Shown: in pieces, positions 51,001 to 59,331 of the stretch
Position numbering within the stretch: position 1 is the stretch's first letter
Layout of the letters: each line of letters starts with the position of its first letter
From: Soonwooa sp032062245
GTDB taxonomy: Bacteria > Bacteroidota > Bacteroidia > Flavobacteriales > Weeksellaceae
Assembly (NCBI RefSeq): GCF_032062245.1
Contig: NZ_DAMBQF010000004.1
Span: 1 to 64,000, forward strand
Reading direction: 5' to 3'
DNA: 64,000 bases
Notes under the pieces: generated by a model
What the model was told of the DNA's origin: nothing
Database searches by the model: none
The model's input: the letters and a program-made list of their open reading frames with translations, nothing else
Made by a program: the position numbers and the translations under genes

Positions 51001-52761
51001 TTGGATATCGATATACAAGCAAAATCTAGCGAATTGTTTGGTAGTAATAATTTACATGTAACAGGTACTGTAGACAATAATACCAAATCACCAACGCTAG
51101 ATATGACTGCCGAGATGAACGACTTTGATCTTCGTTTTGCACAACAATTTGTAAAATCAATTTTTGGAAATTTCCGAGGAAAAGCGTCGGGAGATCTTAA
51201 AATTTCTGGGACTTTGGCAGATTTAGATTATAGTGGCGATATTGCTTTAAAAGGTTTCGGGCTTAAGCTTTTGTTTACTGGTGTAGATTATAAATTTGCG
51301 GATACAGTTATCAACCTATCGCGTGGACAAGCGCTTATCAACAGTGTTGAAGTTAACGATGGTCGCGCCAATTCTAAAGGACGTATCTCGGGGATGATCC
51401 AGTTTGAGACTTTATCTTCGATGGCGATCAACTTAATCTTGGAAGCAGATAATCTTTTAGTGTTAAATAGTACGCAAGATGATAACGATCTTTTCTGGGG
51501 AAGAGTCTATGCGCAAGGTGACTTGTATGTGTCAGGACCAGTTTCTGGCTTGGAGATTACAACACCAAGGATGAAAGCGCTTAACATGAGTAATTTTACA
51601 TTTAATAGTAATTCTACTTCTCATGTTGAAGAATTCAAAATGTTAAGATTTTTGAAACGTGACGAAGCTGGGGTAATTGCCGTTGAAGAAAAGAAAAAAA
51701 GTGGCGCTAATATGCTAATCGATTTTAACCTTGTTGTAGATAAAGGCACAACAGTTAATGTGTTGGTTGGTGATGACGTTGGTGATATCAGCGTTCGTGG
51801 TGACGCAAATCCTTTACGTTTCCGAATGGAGCGTAACGGAAACGTAGGTATCAACGGAACCTACATCGTAGACAACGGAACTTTCGTATCAAAAGCGATT
51901 CTTAGTAGAACCTTCCAAATTGCAAAAGGTAGTAGCATCCGTTGGGATGGTAATCCGATGACGCCAGATTTAGGAATTACGGCCAATTATATGAGAACCG
52001 TGACCAATGCTGGTGAATATCTGGGATTAAGTCTTCAACCGATTAATGTACAGTTGACCGCCGATATCACAGGTACGCTAACCAAGCCACAAATTGCTTT
52101 CGGGGTTGGTGCGCCAGATGTTTCCTCGCAAGTTAAAGAAGCTTTAGCAAGCAAGATGTCTGACGAAAGCGAAAAGATTGTTCAGTTCGGATCTATCCTT
52201 GCTATGAATAGTTTTAACGTTTCTAATGCTGCAGGTTTTGATATCAATATAGGCAGAATAGGGGAAAATGCAGGTTACAATATGTTGTTCAAACAATTGG
52301 GTTCTGTACTTAACACCATTAGTAATGTCTACCAAATTGACTTAGGATACATCCAAGGTGATGCAGGATCTAATACTGGTGACCGTGTTAATACAAGTGT
52401 GAGTTTTGCACTTTCACCAAGGGTTAAAATAAAAACTGGTCTGGGGATTCCTGTGGCTAGATCAGACAATGCTTCTACCAATAACTTCCTTTCGGGGGAA
52501 GGTATTATCGAATATGACTGGAGTAAAAGTAATAACGGTTCGCGATTGTTAAGAGCCTATTCTAAACCATCAAATATTGGCGTTGGTGTCGCTTCGGCGG
52601 GACTTAACCAAAGTTATGGTGTTGGGGTAGTGTATAGTAAGAGTTTCGATTCTTTCAAATACTTATTTAAGAATGAAAGAAAAGAAAAAAATGCAAACAA
52701 AAAAGATGATAAAAATCAAGTCATTAAAATTGATTCTTTAAAAAAAGATACGATTAAATAA
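48094..52761 (+). CDS. TamB-like translocation/assembly module protein (DUF490)
   Basis: A 1555-residue protein anchored in the inner membrane and spanning the periplasm. N-terminal cytosolic tail, one helix (LYLILTILGLVLLIFIAINL), an AsmA-like start (ASQAIELLNNDFKMKLKIDD), then about 1000 residues of repetitive beta-strands, and the conserved DUF490 end (GTLTKPQIAFGVGAPDVSSQ, VSFALSPRVKIKTGLGIPVA). In Bacteroidota such proteins are thought to carry lipids or help outer-membrane assembly. The C-terminus is Lys-rich. ATG 48094 is used; the frame is open to 48025, which lies inside tsaD. Length agrees with flavobacterial homologues. Confidence 0.9.
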   Translation: MAKLENKQNTNQPNPEKTEQVIKKHKSSLWVRIPLYLILTILGLVLLIFIAINLPVTKRYIASQAIELLNNDFKMKLKIDDVDVNFFGDVRLKGVRMNDYKDFEFVKAKEIQANSDWFALAFNTSDLKFNKVSLVEPDIKVITYKGDSISNFIRYVDNFSSDKPSNPNKKFKMKMVIDIINGKASIVNENHPGEEGRWLDARNIYLHSKEVNIDGSDVKADIGKFSLITKRWGKEHIIDQFSTNFEITKKHLKLADLVFNTDHSLLMGGVTLNLDPKTGFADFGDKVNWDLEFKPGSQLSGYDLSYFVTNWDNYTPINMSGTMTGPLNKMHLQNFQVRSQDVNLHSKSLKISEVLNKKFLVESDQLDADMTYKGLKAMLPSFIAKSLGNIADDFGRLKYKGAISAKPEEIYANGEAITGIGQAKIKNFYLTDYSTKTPRYSGYFDVKDLNVTAFTKNKQVGLVTGKFNVDGRSFDINTMHLRTKSEIARIELMGKNITNVVLDGVLDRKTYNGLVNVNDPHAKAKVKGLVDFSTKRLKADIIADLQYVDLKHFGVAAGDMNSVSGYIDGKIAMTDLNDLNLDANVKNLTLVSSKQKLVLPTSDIKAFFENGNRIVSVDAPGAVNGRVEGRFNLEDIGKMVTNSINKILVGNPPRKTYNGQYFNFDFDVKQGLVAFFMPELKIPQGAIVKGNYQGSTNDLVLDADAPYIKYIMTKQEELTEAEKFLAETDEHYKPELKKTIDSAMVDSLRLRVNTANLEQQVLASVKRAEYNKNVIKDLQLKANNENNQKLHIATHFKLGTLDEEADDKLKEYAVNLNQTTNPRGDYVFRFEPTEVKINNVAWSIDTSPELDHSITYRLKEKDFQVHNLRVYSDDSSLLVKDAIFRSAKDFDADAEVSNFDIGKILALTSSGDSDNNLDIKGTANGSIKIKMNDKNLEPLIDLKVEDIFMNGEAMGNFVINATKSTRPNVLDIDIQAKSSELFGSNNLHVTGTVDNNTKSPTLDMTAEMNDFDLRFAQQFVKSIFGNFRGKASGDLKISGTLADLDYSGDIALKGFGLKLLFTGVDYKFADTVINLSRGQALINSVEVNDGRANSKGRISGMIQFETLSSMAINLILEADNLLVLNSTQDDNDLFWGRVYAQGDLYVSGPVSGLEITTPRMKALNMSNFTFNSNSTSHVEEFKMLRFLKRDEAGVIAVEEKKKSGANMLIDFNLVVDKGTTVNVLVGDDVGDISVRGDANPLRFRMERNGNVGINGTYIVDNGTFVSKAILSRTFQIAKGSSIRWDGNPMTPDLGITANYMRTVTNAGEYLGLSLQPINVQLTADITGTLTKPQIAFGVGAPDVSSQVKEALASKMSDESEKIVQFGSILAMNSFNVSNAAGFDINIGRIGENAGYNMLFKQLGSVLNTISNVYQIDLGYIQGDAGSNTGDRVNTSVSFALSPRVKIKTGLGIPVARSDNASTNNFLSGEGIIEYDWSKSNNGSRLLRAYSKPSNIGVGVASAGLNQSYGVGVVYSKSFDSFKYLFKNERKEKNANKKDDKNQVIKIDSLKKDTIK
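48098..48129 (-). promoter_or_regulatory. tsaD promoter inside the tamB coding start
   Basis: On the minus strand TTG (48129-48127), 21 nt, TAACTTTG (48105-48098), 8 nt before the tsaD start. It therefore overlaps codons 2-12 of tamB. Confidence 0.65.
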
Positions 52762-52841
52762 ATTTTTAGTAGAAAAATTGTGAAAGTGCGTTAAATCTTG
52801 TTAATGTTATTTCGTGTTTTTTTTATTTTAATGATTTTTTA

Positions 52842-52849
52842 TAAATTTG
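52842..52849 (+). promoter_or_regulatory. -7 box of the Lrp gene
   Basis: TAAATTTG, 44 nt before ATG 52894. Confidence 0.45.
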
Positions 52850-52893
52850 CAAAAGATTCTTAGAATTTTTAACAATACAATATTTAAATAGTT

Positions 52894-53364
52894 ATGAATT
52901 ACCAACTAGACGAGATCGATAAAAAAATATTAGATTTTTTGGTAGAAAACACGAGAATGCCGTTTACGGAAATTGCTAAGCAAATGGACGTTTCTGCGGG
53001 TACAATCCACGTGAGAGTGAAGAAGATGGAAGATGCAGGGATTATTTTGGGTTCGTCTCTTAATATCGATTACGGCAAATTAGATTACCACTTTACAGCT
53101 TTTATAGGTATCCTTTTAACAAAATCTAACAGAACGCAAGATGTTCTTAAAGAACTTTCTTTAATTCCGAATGTTGTTGAAGCAAGTGTTATCTCTGGAA
53201 AATACAATATCTTTTGTAAAGTAAGAGCAAAAAATACGGAAGATGCTAAGCGTATTATATATCAAATTGATGATATCCAAGATGTTATGAGAACTGAAAG
53301 TATGATTTCGATGGAAGAATACCTAAGTGACAAAAACAGATTGATCAACGCAGTATCGATATAA
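52894..53364 (+). CDS. Lrp/AsnC family transcriptional regulator
   Basis: A 156-residue DNA-binding protein. N-terminal helix-turn-helix (DEIDKKILDFLVENTRMPFT, AKQMDVSAGTIHVRVKKMED) and a C-terminal RAM domain with the ligand-binding GIL...IPNVVEASVISGKYNIFCKV. Lrp/AsnC factors usually sense an amino acid and form octamers. The target genes cannot be told; it is alone between its own promoter and a terminator. Confidence 0.93.
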   Translation: MNYQLDEIDKKILDFLVENTRMPFTEIAKQMDVSAGTIHVRVKKMEDAGIILGSSLNIDYGKLDYHFTAFIGILLTKSNRTQDVLKELSLIPNVVEASVISGKYNIFCKVRAKNTEDAKRIIYQIDDIQDVMRTESMISMEEYLSDKNRLINAVSI

Positions 53365-53387
53365 TTTTTATCATCCAAAACTTAATG

Positions 53388-53419
53388 AAAAGGGCTTTGT
53401 TTATTCAAATGCCCTTTTT
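53388..53419 (+). terminator. Terminator of the Lrp gene
   Basis: AAAAGGGC (53388-53395) and GCCCTTTT (53411-53418), with an inner TTTG/CAAA stem and T-run. Confidence 0.75.
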
Positions 53420-53430
53420 ATCTTTATAGC

Positions 53431-53811
53431 ATGAACGAGACGACGACAACATACGATAAAAGCTGGGCTTCAAACAGATTTTTTTACGGAATTTTAATAT
53501 TCCTTGCGTTACATTTTTATTTGTCTATTAATACCGACTTAGCCGAGTTTACCCAACATAAAGACATTAATATCCCGACTTGGTATTTTTATATCGTTTT
53601 AGTTGTAGATGCATTGGTATTGCTTAGTCTGGTGCTTATCGCGATGTGGAAAAAGATTGGCGTTTATGCGTTTCCGATATTCATGGTTGCCCATTTTTTA
53701 ATACACAATTACTTTTTGTCAACATTTTTATATTCGGATGTCAGTGTATTATTTTTCTTCGTTGGATTAGGATTATTAGCAATTATCCCACGTTGGAACA
53801 CTTTTAAGTAA
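53431..53811 (+). CDS. Small four-helix membrane protein, unknown
   Basis: A 126-residue protein I do not recognise. Four hydrophobic segments: FFYGILIFLALHFYLSI, WYFYIVLVVDALVLLSLVLI, YAFPIFMVAHFLIHNYFLS and VLFFFVGLGLLAII. A short polar N-terminus (NETTTTYDKSWASN) and IPRWNTFK at the end. It starts 20 bp after the Lrp terminator. A near-consensus -7 box (TATCTTTA) overlaps the terminator stem, so it may be transcribed from there. Confidence 0.7.
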   Translation: MNETTTTYDKSWASNRFFYGILIFLALHFYLSINTDLAEFTQHKDINIPTWYFYIVLVVDALVLLSLVLIAMWKKIGVYAFPIFMVAHFLIHNYFLSTFLYSDVSVLFFFVGLGLLAIIPRWNTFK

Positions 53812-53904
53812 ATTTTAGTCTTAAATTTTTCTATATTTTTTCTGAATTTTAAAAAACTTTTGTGGTTTTATTTTATTTTTTTTATTAAATCAAAACTTTT
53901 TTGG

Positions 53905-54114
53905 TTAAAAACAAGACTTATTCACTTTCTCCTCAATCGTATATTTCAGTTTTAAAAAAGTAATTCCCCAAATAGAAAATTGTTGTAAAGCGTCGATTTG
54001 CAGTTTGTCTTTATTAAATTTTAAATCTAATCGCTCGTGCATCGTCTTTACAAATAGTCCATAGAAATGGTCTTTTTTATCTTTTAAAACAAAATAAAAA
54101 CCAGACTCTCCAAA
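53905..54114 (-). pseudogene. In-frame continuation of the next hypothetical gene after a TAA
   Basis: Directly after the TAA at 54117-54115 the same minus-strand frame stays open for 69 codons, to a stop at 53907-53905. It reads FGESGFYFVLKDKKDHFYGL, then FVKTMHERLDLKFNKDKLQI and on to IEEKVNKSCF: ordinary protein-like sequence, not random. It lacks an early ATG of its own. Most simply the ancestral protein was about 282 residues and the TAA is a nonsense change (for example from AAA), a sequence error, or a read-through stop. Confidence 0.65.
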
Positions 54115-54753
54115 TTATTTTCCATTCGATTTTAAAACCAAACTTCCATCTTTTAAAATTTCTTTTTCCAAAAGAACACTTACATTACCATGCGGTAACG
54201 GAAAAATGATTTTGAAAAAATCCTTGTTTTTAATTTTACAAAACGTATAAATTCCAGAAAAAATTAACTTTTTGGTTTTTGCGGATTTACGATTCCAAAT
54301 GGTCCAAACCGTTCTGTCGTCGGAATCGTTTTTAAGTTTCAAAATGCTACTAATAAAACTGGTGTTGAGGTCAGCAGATTTTGATGGCAAATTAAGCTGT
54401 TGCAATCGATTGCTAAAAAGCTGTTGAAGTAGATTCGAAAAGACTTTAAAAAAAGGATTCCAGCTAGCTTCGATTCCAAAATTATAATTGGATGTTTTTT
54501 GGTAAAAATCTAAAATCTTAGGATCAATTTTTAAATCAGATTCTGTTTTAAAAAAGAGATCATCTTCCAATAATCCTGATTCTAGACTGTTTTCGTCCAA
54601 ATACAAATTGTCTTCTTTTGCCATTTTGTCAGCATAATTTATTTGGAACTCCGAATCGCCAGTCGGTCCAGGCAACCAATCATCTTCTGGAGAACTGAGT
54701 TGTCGACCAGTCGATTTAGCCCAAATTTGTGTGATAAAATCTTGAATGGCCAA
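54115..54753 (-). CDS. Hypothetical protein, C-terminus cut by a stop codon
   Basis: A 212-residue acidic protein of unknown function. The N-terminal half has GRQLSSPEDDWLPGPTGDSE and LESGLLEDDLFF; the middle part NLLQQLFSNRLQQLNLPSKS looks helical, and the end is FFKIIFPLPHGNVSVLLEKE with a Lys/Gly finish. No signal peptide or membrane segment. It starts 6 bp after lnt and so shares its transcript. The frame continues in phase beyond the stop (see 53905-54114), so this is probably a shortened form. Confidence 0.6.
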   Translation of the reverse strand: MAIQDFITQIWAKSTGRQLSSPEDDWLPGPTGDSEFQINYADKMAKEDNLYLDENSLESGLLEDDLFFKTESDLKIDPKILDFYQKTSNYNFGIEASWNPFFKVFSNLLQQLFSNRLQQLNLPSKSADLNTSFISSILKLKNDSDDRTVWTIWNRKSAKTKKLIFSGIYTFCKIKNKDFFKIIFPLPHGNVSVLLEKEILKDGSLVLKSNGK

Positions 54754-54759
54754 GGTGTT

Positions 54760-56418
54760 TTATTTACGATTCAGATATTTTCTTCCAGGAATAAAACAAA
54801 TCAAAAACCCAACAACAAACATGCAAATTCGCGACCACAAATCGCCTGTTCTCACATAGAAAGTTTCGCCTTCCAAAAGATTTGCTTGCGCAGTTAAAGC
54901 GCCTTGCGCACCATACGGAAGTTCGTCAACAATGTCACCGCGTGCGTTGATATGGGCACTAGTTCCGCTGTTTGCAGAACGGACAATCTCTCGACGTGTC
55001 TCAATAGCACGAAGTTTAGCATAAGCCAACAACTGCTTATGACCTTGTGAATAACCCCACCAAGAGTCGTTGGTAACGATGGCTAGTAGGTTTGCGCCTT
55101 TTTTAATGTAATCATTAGTGAATTCGCCATAGATGCTTTCATAACAAATAACAGGCCCTAATTTCGCTTTGTTAAAAGGATTTGCAAATACTTTTCGTTC
55201 TTTATCAATACCAAGAGAGCTAACAGTTCCACCCATATTTAACATCGCATTACCGAGAACTGGTTTTAAGACATTTATGTAAGGGAAAATCTCGACACCG
55301 GGCACTAATTTGCCTTTATGGTAGACTTCAACATTTTGATTTGGGATAATTTGCACCGCCGAATTATAATCATCAACCCAAAAATTACGTCCTTCAACGA
55401 AACTTGCAGTTTTCGATTTTTGATTTTTTTCTTCTTCGTTTTGATAAATATAATAAGTCGAAGCGCCTCCCATAAACAAAGTTTTGGGATGTTGTGCTAA
55501 AAATGATTTGATGTCATTAATCAACAAACTATTATGAAAGCCACGTTCGCTGATGCTTCCGTAGCCAGGAAATGACGTTTCGGGAGCGAGATAAATATCG
55601 ATTTTATCTGGATCGCGACTATCCTTCAGCACCGAATGTTGTCCTGCAATACTCAACAATTCAGACACAATCGCAACGCTATCTTTTTCATATTTTTCGT
55701 GGTACGGATCGAGGTCGGGCTGCAACATCGCTACATTAACGCTTCCGACAGGTTTTTCTTCGTAATTAATATACATCAAGTACGAAATCAACATCGGGAA
55801 AACCGTCAATCCAACAACCAAAGAACTATTAATAATTAAAGATTTTCGTTGTCTACCAGCTTCCCAAATTCTGATGGTGTAAAAGGCTAAAACGTTAATT
55901 AGCAAAATCCAAAGACTGCCGCCAGTTGCGCCTAAAGTGTCATACCATTGGATAAATTGATGTTGATCAGCAAAAACATTTCCGAGATTTAACCAAGGCC
56001 AAGTCAATTCCCAACTCAAATGGAATTTTTCAAAAACCATCCAAATCGCCACGAAAAATACCAATCCAAAATAAGTCCCTTGACTTTTTTTATACCAATG
56101 ATAAAACTGAAACGTCAACGACATCAACAAAGAATTGACAACAACTGGGAAAACAACAGCCATCATAGAATGGCTCCCATCGGGATTTAGTGAGTTGTAC
56201 AGCCAACCAGTTGTGACGATATTCCAAATGATGAATACCAAATAGGATAAGCCGAAAACTGCCCAAGATTTATGTTTTATTTTACTAAATTTTGAAATCT
56301 CATGTTCGACAAGAAGTAAAGGTACAAATGCGAAAAATATAAAATAAGGTACGCCGTAAGTTGGCCAAGATACACAAAATAATAACGCGGAAATTAAACT
56401 TAGGATGATATACTTCAT
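54760..56418 (-). CDS. lnt: Apolipoprotein N-acyltransferase
   Basis: A 552-residue inner-membrane enzyme that adds the third acyl chain to lipoproteins. N-terminal helical bundle (about 1-215), then a nitrilase-type domain. The catalytic triad is present: Glu in IYLAPETSFPGYG, Lys in EVYHKGKLVPGVEIFPY and Cys in GPVICYESIYGEF. The WWGYSQGHKQLLAYAKLRAI segment is conserved, and a last helix ends in FIPGRKYLNRK. Start ATG 56418 (MKYIILSL); an upstream ATG at 56436 is less likely. It supports lipoproteins such as GldD. Confidence 0.95.
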   Translation of the reverse strand: MKYIILSLISALLFCVSWPTYGVPYFIFFAFVPLLLVEHEISKFSKIKHKSWAVFGLSYLVFIIWNIVTTGWLYNSLNPDGSHSMMAVVFPVVVNSLLMSLTFQFYHWYKKSQGTYFGLVFFVAIWMVFEKFHLSWELTWPWLNLGNVFADQHQFIQWYDTLGATGGSLWILLINVLAFYTIRIWEAGRQRKSLIINSSLVVGLTVFPMLISYLMYINYEEKPVGSVNVAMLQPDLDPYHEKYEKDSVAIVSELLSIAGQHSVLKDSRDPDKIDIYLAPETSFPGYGSISERGFHNSLLINDIKSFLAQHPKTLFMGGASTYYIYQNEEEKNQKSKTASFVEGRNFWVDDYNSAVQIIPNQNVEVYHKGKLVPGVEIFPYINVLKPVLGNAMLNMGGTVSSLGIDKERKVFANPFNKAKLGPVICYESIYGEFTNDYIKKGANLLAIVTNDSWWGYSQGHKQLLAYAKLRAIETRREIVRSANSGTSAHINARGDIVDELPYGAQGALTAQANLLEGETFYVRTGDLWSRICMFVVGFLICFIPGRKYLNRK

Positions 56419-56433
56419 TGCTAAAATTTGACT

Positions 56434-56441
56434 CAAAAATA
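56434..56441 (-). promoter_or_regulatory. -7 box of lnt
   Basis: Minus-strand TATTTTTG, 15 nt before the lnt start. Confidence 0.5.
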
Positions 56442-56464
56442 CGATAATATAATCTTCTAAACTT

Positions 56465-56472
56465 TATTTTTG
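56465..56472 (+). promoter_or_regulatory. -7 box of the DUF486 gene
   Basis: TATTTTTG, 19 nt before ATG 56492. Together with the lnt box it marks a compact divergent promoter region of 73 bp. Confidence 0.5.
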
Positions 56473-56491
56473 CAATGATATTTAAACGTTT

Positions 56492-56863
56492 ATGGGAAAA
56501 GTAATCTTAACAATTGGACTTTTGATTTTGTCCAACACTTTCATGACTTTGGCGTGGTACGGACATCTCAAATTTAAAGACATGAATTGGTCTCAAAACC
56601 TCGGTCTTATCAGCATTATTTTGATAAGTTGGGGCATTGCTTTTTTCGAATATGTTTTACAAGTTCCTGCAAACAGAATGGGTTTTAAAGAAAATGGCGG
56701 TCCTTTTAATCTTTGGCAACTGAAAGTAATACAGGAAGTTATCTCGTTAAGTGTTTTTACAGTATTTGCTATTTTCGTTTTTAAAAATGAAACACTTCGC
56801 ACGAATCATCTTATCGGTTTTGGTTTTTTGATTCTCGCAGTTTATTTTATCTTTAAAAAGTAA
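56492..56863 (+). CDS. DMT family protein (DUF486)
   Basis: A 123-residue membrane protein with four helices, of the small DMT-like DUF486 family. Segments: LTIGLLILSNTFMTLAWYGH, LGLISIILISWGIAFFEYVL, the conserved PANRMGFKENGGPFNLWQLK, and LIGFGFLILAVYFIFKK. No transported substrate is known. Its stop overlaps the next start by one base (TAATG), so vanZ is translated from the same message. Confidence 0.88.
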   Translation: MGKVILTIGLLILSNTFMTLAWYGHLKFKDMNWSQNLGLISIILISWGIAFFEYVLQVPANRMGFKENGGPFNLWQLKVIQEVISLSVFTVFAIFVFKNETLRTNHLIGFGFLILAVYFIFKK

Positions 56864-57291
56864 TGCTCAAACTTTTAAAAACAACTTATCGAATTCTCAT
56901 CATTCCGTACACGATTTTGTTGTTGTACTTTATGTTTTTGGGCTTTGGTCGAGAAGTGATGTCGATTAACATTGTAAGATTAACACCGCTGGCGTCGACG
57001 ATACAATTTGTTGAGAATTCATTTTTTTTAAAAGATATTCTCATCAACATCCTCGGGAATTTTTTGATGTTTTTACCCTTCGGATTTTTAGCTTGGATTT
57101 TCCCAAAATTTTACGATTTCAAAACCTTGATTCTTAGTTTTTTATTCGTTTTAATCATTGTTGAAGCCTTGCAATATTTTACAAGGCTCGGTGTTTTTGA
57201 TATCGATGATATTATCCTTAACTCAATTGGGATGAGTCTTGGATTTTTATTAATGAATTTTCTTGAGCGGATTTTTGTTGTTAAGCATTAA
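56863..57291 (+). CDS. VanZ family membrane protein
   Basis: A 142-residue protein with four helices (YRILIIPYTILLLYFMFLGF; LINILGNFLMFLPFGFLAWI; LILSFLFVLIIVEALQYF; IILNSIGMSLGFLLMNFLER). The NxxxFxPxG and E-LQ segments are typical of VanZ-like proteins, named after teicoplanin resistance but usually of unknown role. Here the gene is translationally coupled to DUF486 and its last 11 bases overlap the 3' end of proC on the other strand. Confidence 0.85.
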   Translation: MLKLLKTTYRILIIPYTILLLYFMFLGFGREVMSINIVRLTPLASTIQFVENSFFLKDILINILGNFLMFLPFGFLAWIFPKFYDFKTLILSFLFVLIIVEALQYFTRLGVFDIDDIILNSIGMSLGFLLMNFLERIFVVKH

Positions 57292-58084
57292 GTTCTTTCG
57301 AGCGTTTTTTGGCGGCTAAAATTCCTTTTTCAATACTAGATTTTAATTCATTTTCGTTAAAGCTTTTGAGTGCAGCTTCTGTCGTACCGCCTTTGGATGC
57401 TACATCTTTTATTAAATCTTCCAAACTTCTGTCCGAAGTGTTGATAAGGTGATAAGCGCCCAACATCGTTTGTTTAACAAAAAGTTTCGAAAGATTTTCT
57501 TCGATGCCCATTTCCATTCCTGCTTTTATCATCGCATCGATAATGTAATAAAAATAAGCAGGTCCACTTCCTGAAAGCGCGGTCACAGCGTCCAATTGCT
57601 CTTCATCTTCCAAGTAAACCGAACGCCCAGTACTGTTGAGTAGTCGCTCGATATTGATAAGTTGACTAAAACTGATGCCGTCAGCAGCAGTGTAACCTGT
57701 AATGCCCATGCCGAGTAGCGTTGGCGAATTTGGCATCGCACGAACTACCAATTTATGATTAAATGCTTTCTGAATTTTTTCGATTTTGACACCAGCCATT
57801 ATGGATAAAAGCATTTGATTTTCTTTTATTTTGAATGGAAGATGTTCTACAACATATTGAAAATCTTGCGGTTTTACGGCTAAAATGATGAGATCAGCCT
57901 CGATGTTTTCAACTTTATCAAAAGTGCTAACATGAGACTTCGGGAATTCTGATTGTAGTTTTTCGGCTTTGTTATCGCTTCTAACAATTAGTTCGAGGTC
58001 GGAAGCTTTGATAAGTTCATACTTTAAAAAAGATTTAGAAAAGGAGACGCCCATATTGCCAGCTCCGAGAACGCAGATTTTCAT
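57281..58084 (-). CDS. proC: Pyrroline-5-carboxylate reductase
   Basis: A 267-residue NAD(P)H enzyme that makes proline from pyrroline-5-carboxylate. N-terminal Rossmann motif ICVLGAGNMGVSFSKSF, then LIILAVKPQDF, RAMPNSPTLLGMG, and the dimer/catalytic segment TALSGSGPAYFYYIIDAMIK with VASKGGTTEAALKSF. Length normal. Overlaps the convergent vanZ end by 11 bp. A 130-bp AT-rich gap without clear promoter box separates it from murB. Confidence 0.96.
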   Translation of the reverse strand: MKICVLGAGNMGVSFSKSFLKYELIKASDLELIVRSDNKAEKLQSEFPKSHVSTFDKVENIEADLIILAVKPQDFQYVVEHLPFKIKENQMLLSIMAGVKIEKIQKAFNHKLVVRAMPNSPTLLGMGITGYTAADGISFSQLINIERLLNSTGRSVYLEDEEQLDAVTALSGSGPAYFYYIIDAMIKAGMEMGIEENLSKLFVKQTMLGAYHLINTSDRSLEDLIKDVASKGGTTEAALKSFNENELKSSIEKGILAAKKRSKELNA

Positions 58085-58214
58085 GTTTAAATAATAGTTT
58101 GGATAATTGTATTTTAATTTTTTTTAAAAATAGTTATTTTATCCTTTTGTTTTTAAATTATTAAGAAAACTATTCTAAAATCTATTTTCGGAATTTAATT
58201 TTAAAAGGTTTGCA

Positions 58215-59231
58215 TTAAAGAATATTTACTTCGCGTTCAAGCTTAATTCCGAATTTTTCTTTAACCGAATTAATAATTTCTGTTGAAAAATCGAAAATCT
58301 CTTTGCCAGTCGCATTTCCTGTTTTATTGATAATCACCAAAGACTGAAGATGATGCGTCGCAACATTTCCAATTTGTTTGCCTTTCCAGCCACATTGTTC
58401 GATGAGCCAACCTGCAGGAACTTTTACCCAATCACCATTTGGATAACCTTGTATGTTCGGGAATTTATCTTTTAAAACCTCGAATTGACTTAACGGAATT
58501 GTTGGGTTTTTGAAAAAACTTCCGGCATTTCCAATTTCTTTAGGATTCGGGAGTTTGCTTTCTCTAATCGCAATCACAGCTTTAGAAACCTCTTGGATGC
58601 TCGGATGCTCTATATTCATTTTTTCGAGTTCAGCTTTTATAGCGCCGTATTCGGTTTTGATGTGATGTTGATGCGTTGTCAAACGAAAAGTAACATTCAA
58701 AATAACATATTTACCTTTTCCTTCTTGTTTAAAAATAGAATCGCGGTAACCAAATCTACATTTTTCTAAATCGAAAGTTTCAACTTCTAAAGAGTCAAGA
58801 TTAAGAACGTCGCAAGATTCAAAAATATCTTTTATTTCGGTACCATAAGCGCCAATATTTTGCATCGGCGATGTGCCAACATTTCCAGGAATTAAAGATA
58901 AATTTTCTAAGCCGCCATAATTTTTTTCTAAACAATAAAGTACAAATTGATGCCAATTTTCACCAGCATTGGCGGTCACCAAAACATGATTATCGTCTAG
59001 TTTTTTTTCAGAAATTTCTTTTAAATCTAATTGAATTGTACAACCATCAAAATCTTTTGTTAAAAGAATATTGCTTCCGCCACCCAAAAACAATATATTT
59101 TCGTTTGGGATTTCGGGATGTTGAAGCACCTCGAGAAGCGCTTCAACAGATTTTATTGTTACAAAATATTTAGATTTCGCTTCAACACCAAAACTGTTGA
59201 AAGCTTTTAGGGAAAGATTTTTCTGAATCAT
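58215..59231 (-). CDS. murB: UDP-N-acetylenolpyruvoylglucosamine reductase
   Basis: A 338-residue FAD enzyme that completes UDP-MurNAc. FAD-binding: NILFLGGGSNILLTKDF and LSLIPGNVGTSPMQNIGAYG. The catalytic Ser is in NAGSFFKNP, and WLIEQCGWKG and LEREVNIL lie near the C-terminus. The size and an E. coli-like insertion put it in the type I group. A downstream gap precedes proC. Confidence 0.96.
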   Translation of the reverse strand: MIQKNLSLKAFNSFGVEAKSKYFVTIKSVEALLEVLQHPEIPNENILFLGGGSNILLTKDFDGCTIQLDLKEISEKKLDDNHVLVTANAGENWHQFVLYCLEKNYGGLENLSLIPGNVGTSPMQNIGAYGTEIKDIFESCDVLNLDSLEVETFDLEKCRFGYRDSIFKQEGKGKYVILNVTFRLTTHQHHIKTEYGAIKAELEKMNIEHPSIQEVSKAVIAIRESKLPNPKEIGNAGSFFKNPTIPLSQFEVLKDKFPNIQGYPNGDWVKVPAGWLIEQCGWKGKQIGNVATHHLQSLVIINKTGNATGKEIFDFSTEIINSVKEKFGIKLEREVNIL

Positions 59232-59258
59232 TCTTAGAATTTGAAACTGCTAAATTAT

Positions 59259-59266
59259 CAAAATTA
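59259..59266 (-). promoter_or_regulatory. -7 box of murB
   Basis: Minus-strand TAATTTTG, 27 nt before the murB start. Confidence 0.45.
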
Positions 59267-59298
59267 AAAGAAATTGACTTCATAAAGCATCATAAAAA

Positions 59299-59320
59299 AA
59301 GCGGGAAAATTTTCCCGCTT
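59299..59320 (-). terminator. Perfect-palindrome terminator after the class I aminotransferase
   Basis: AAGCGGGAAAATTTTCCCGCTT, a 22-bp perfect palindrome with an A-run before it on the plus strand (T-run on minus). It lies downstream of the class I aminotransferase gene, whose stop is at 59332. Confidence 0.8.
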
Positions 59321-59331
59321 CACTATTTATT

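Noticed and set aside
50703..51086. Antisense frame inside the tamB-like gene
   Set aside because: Shadow frame rich in Leu and Ser, as expected from the reverse of an Asp/Lys-rich gene.
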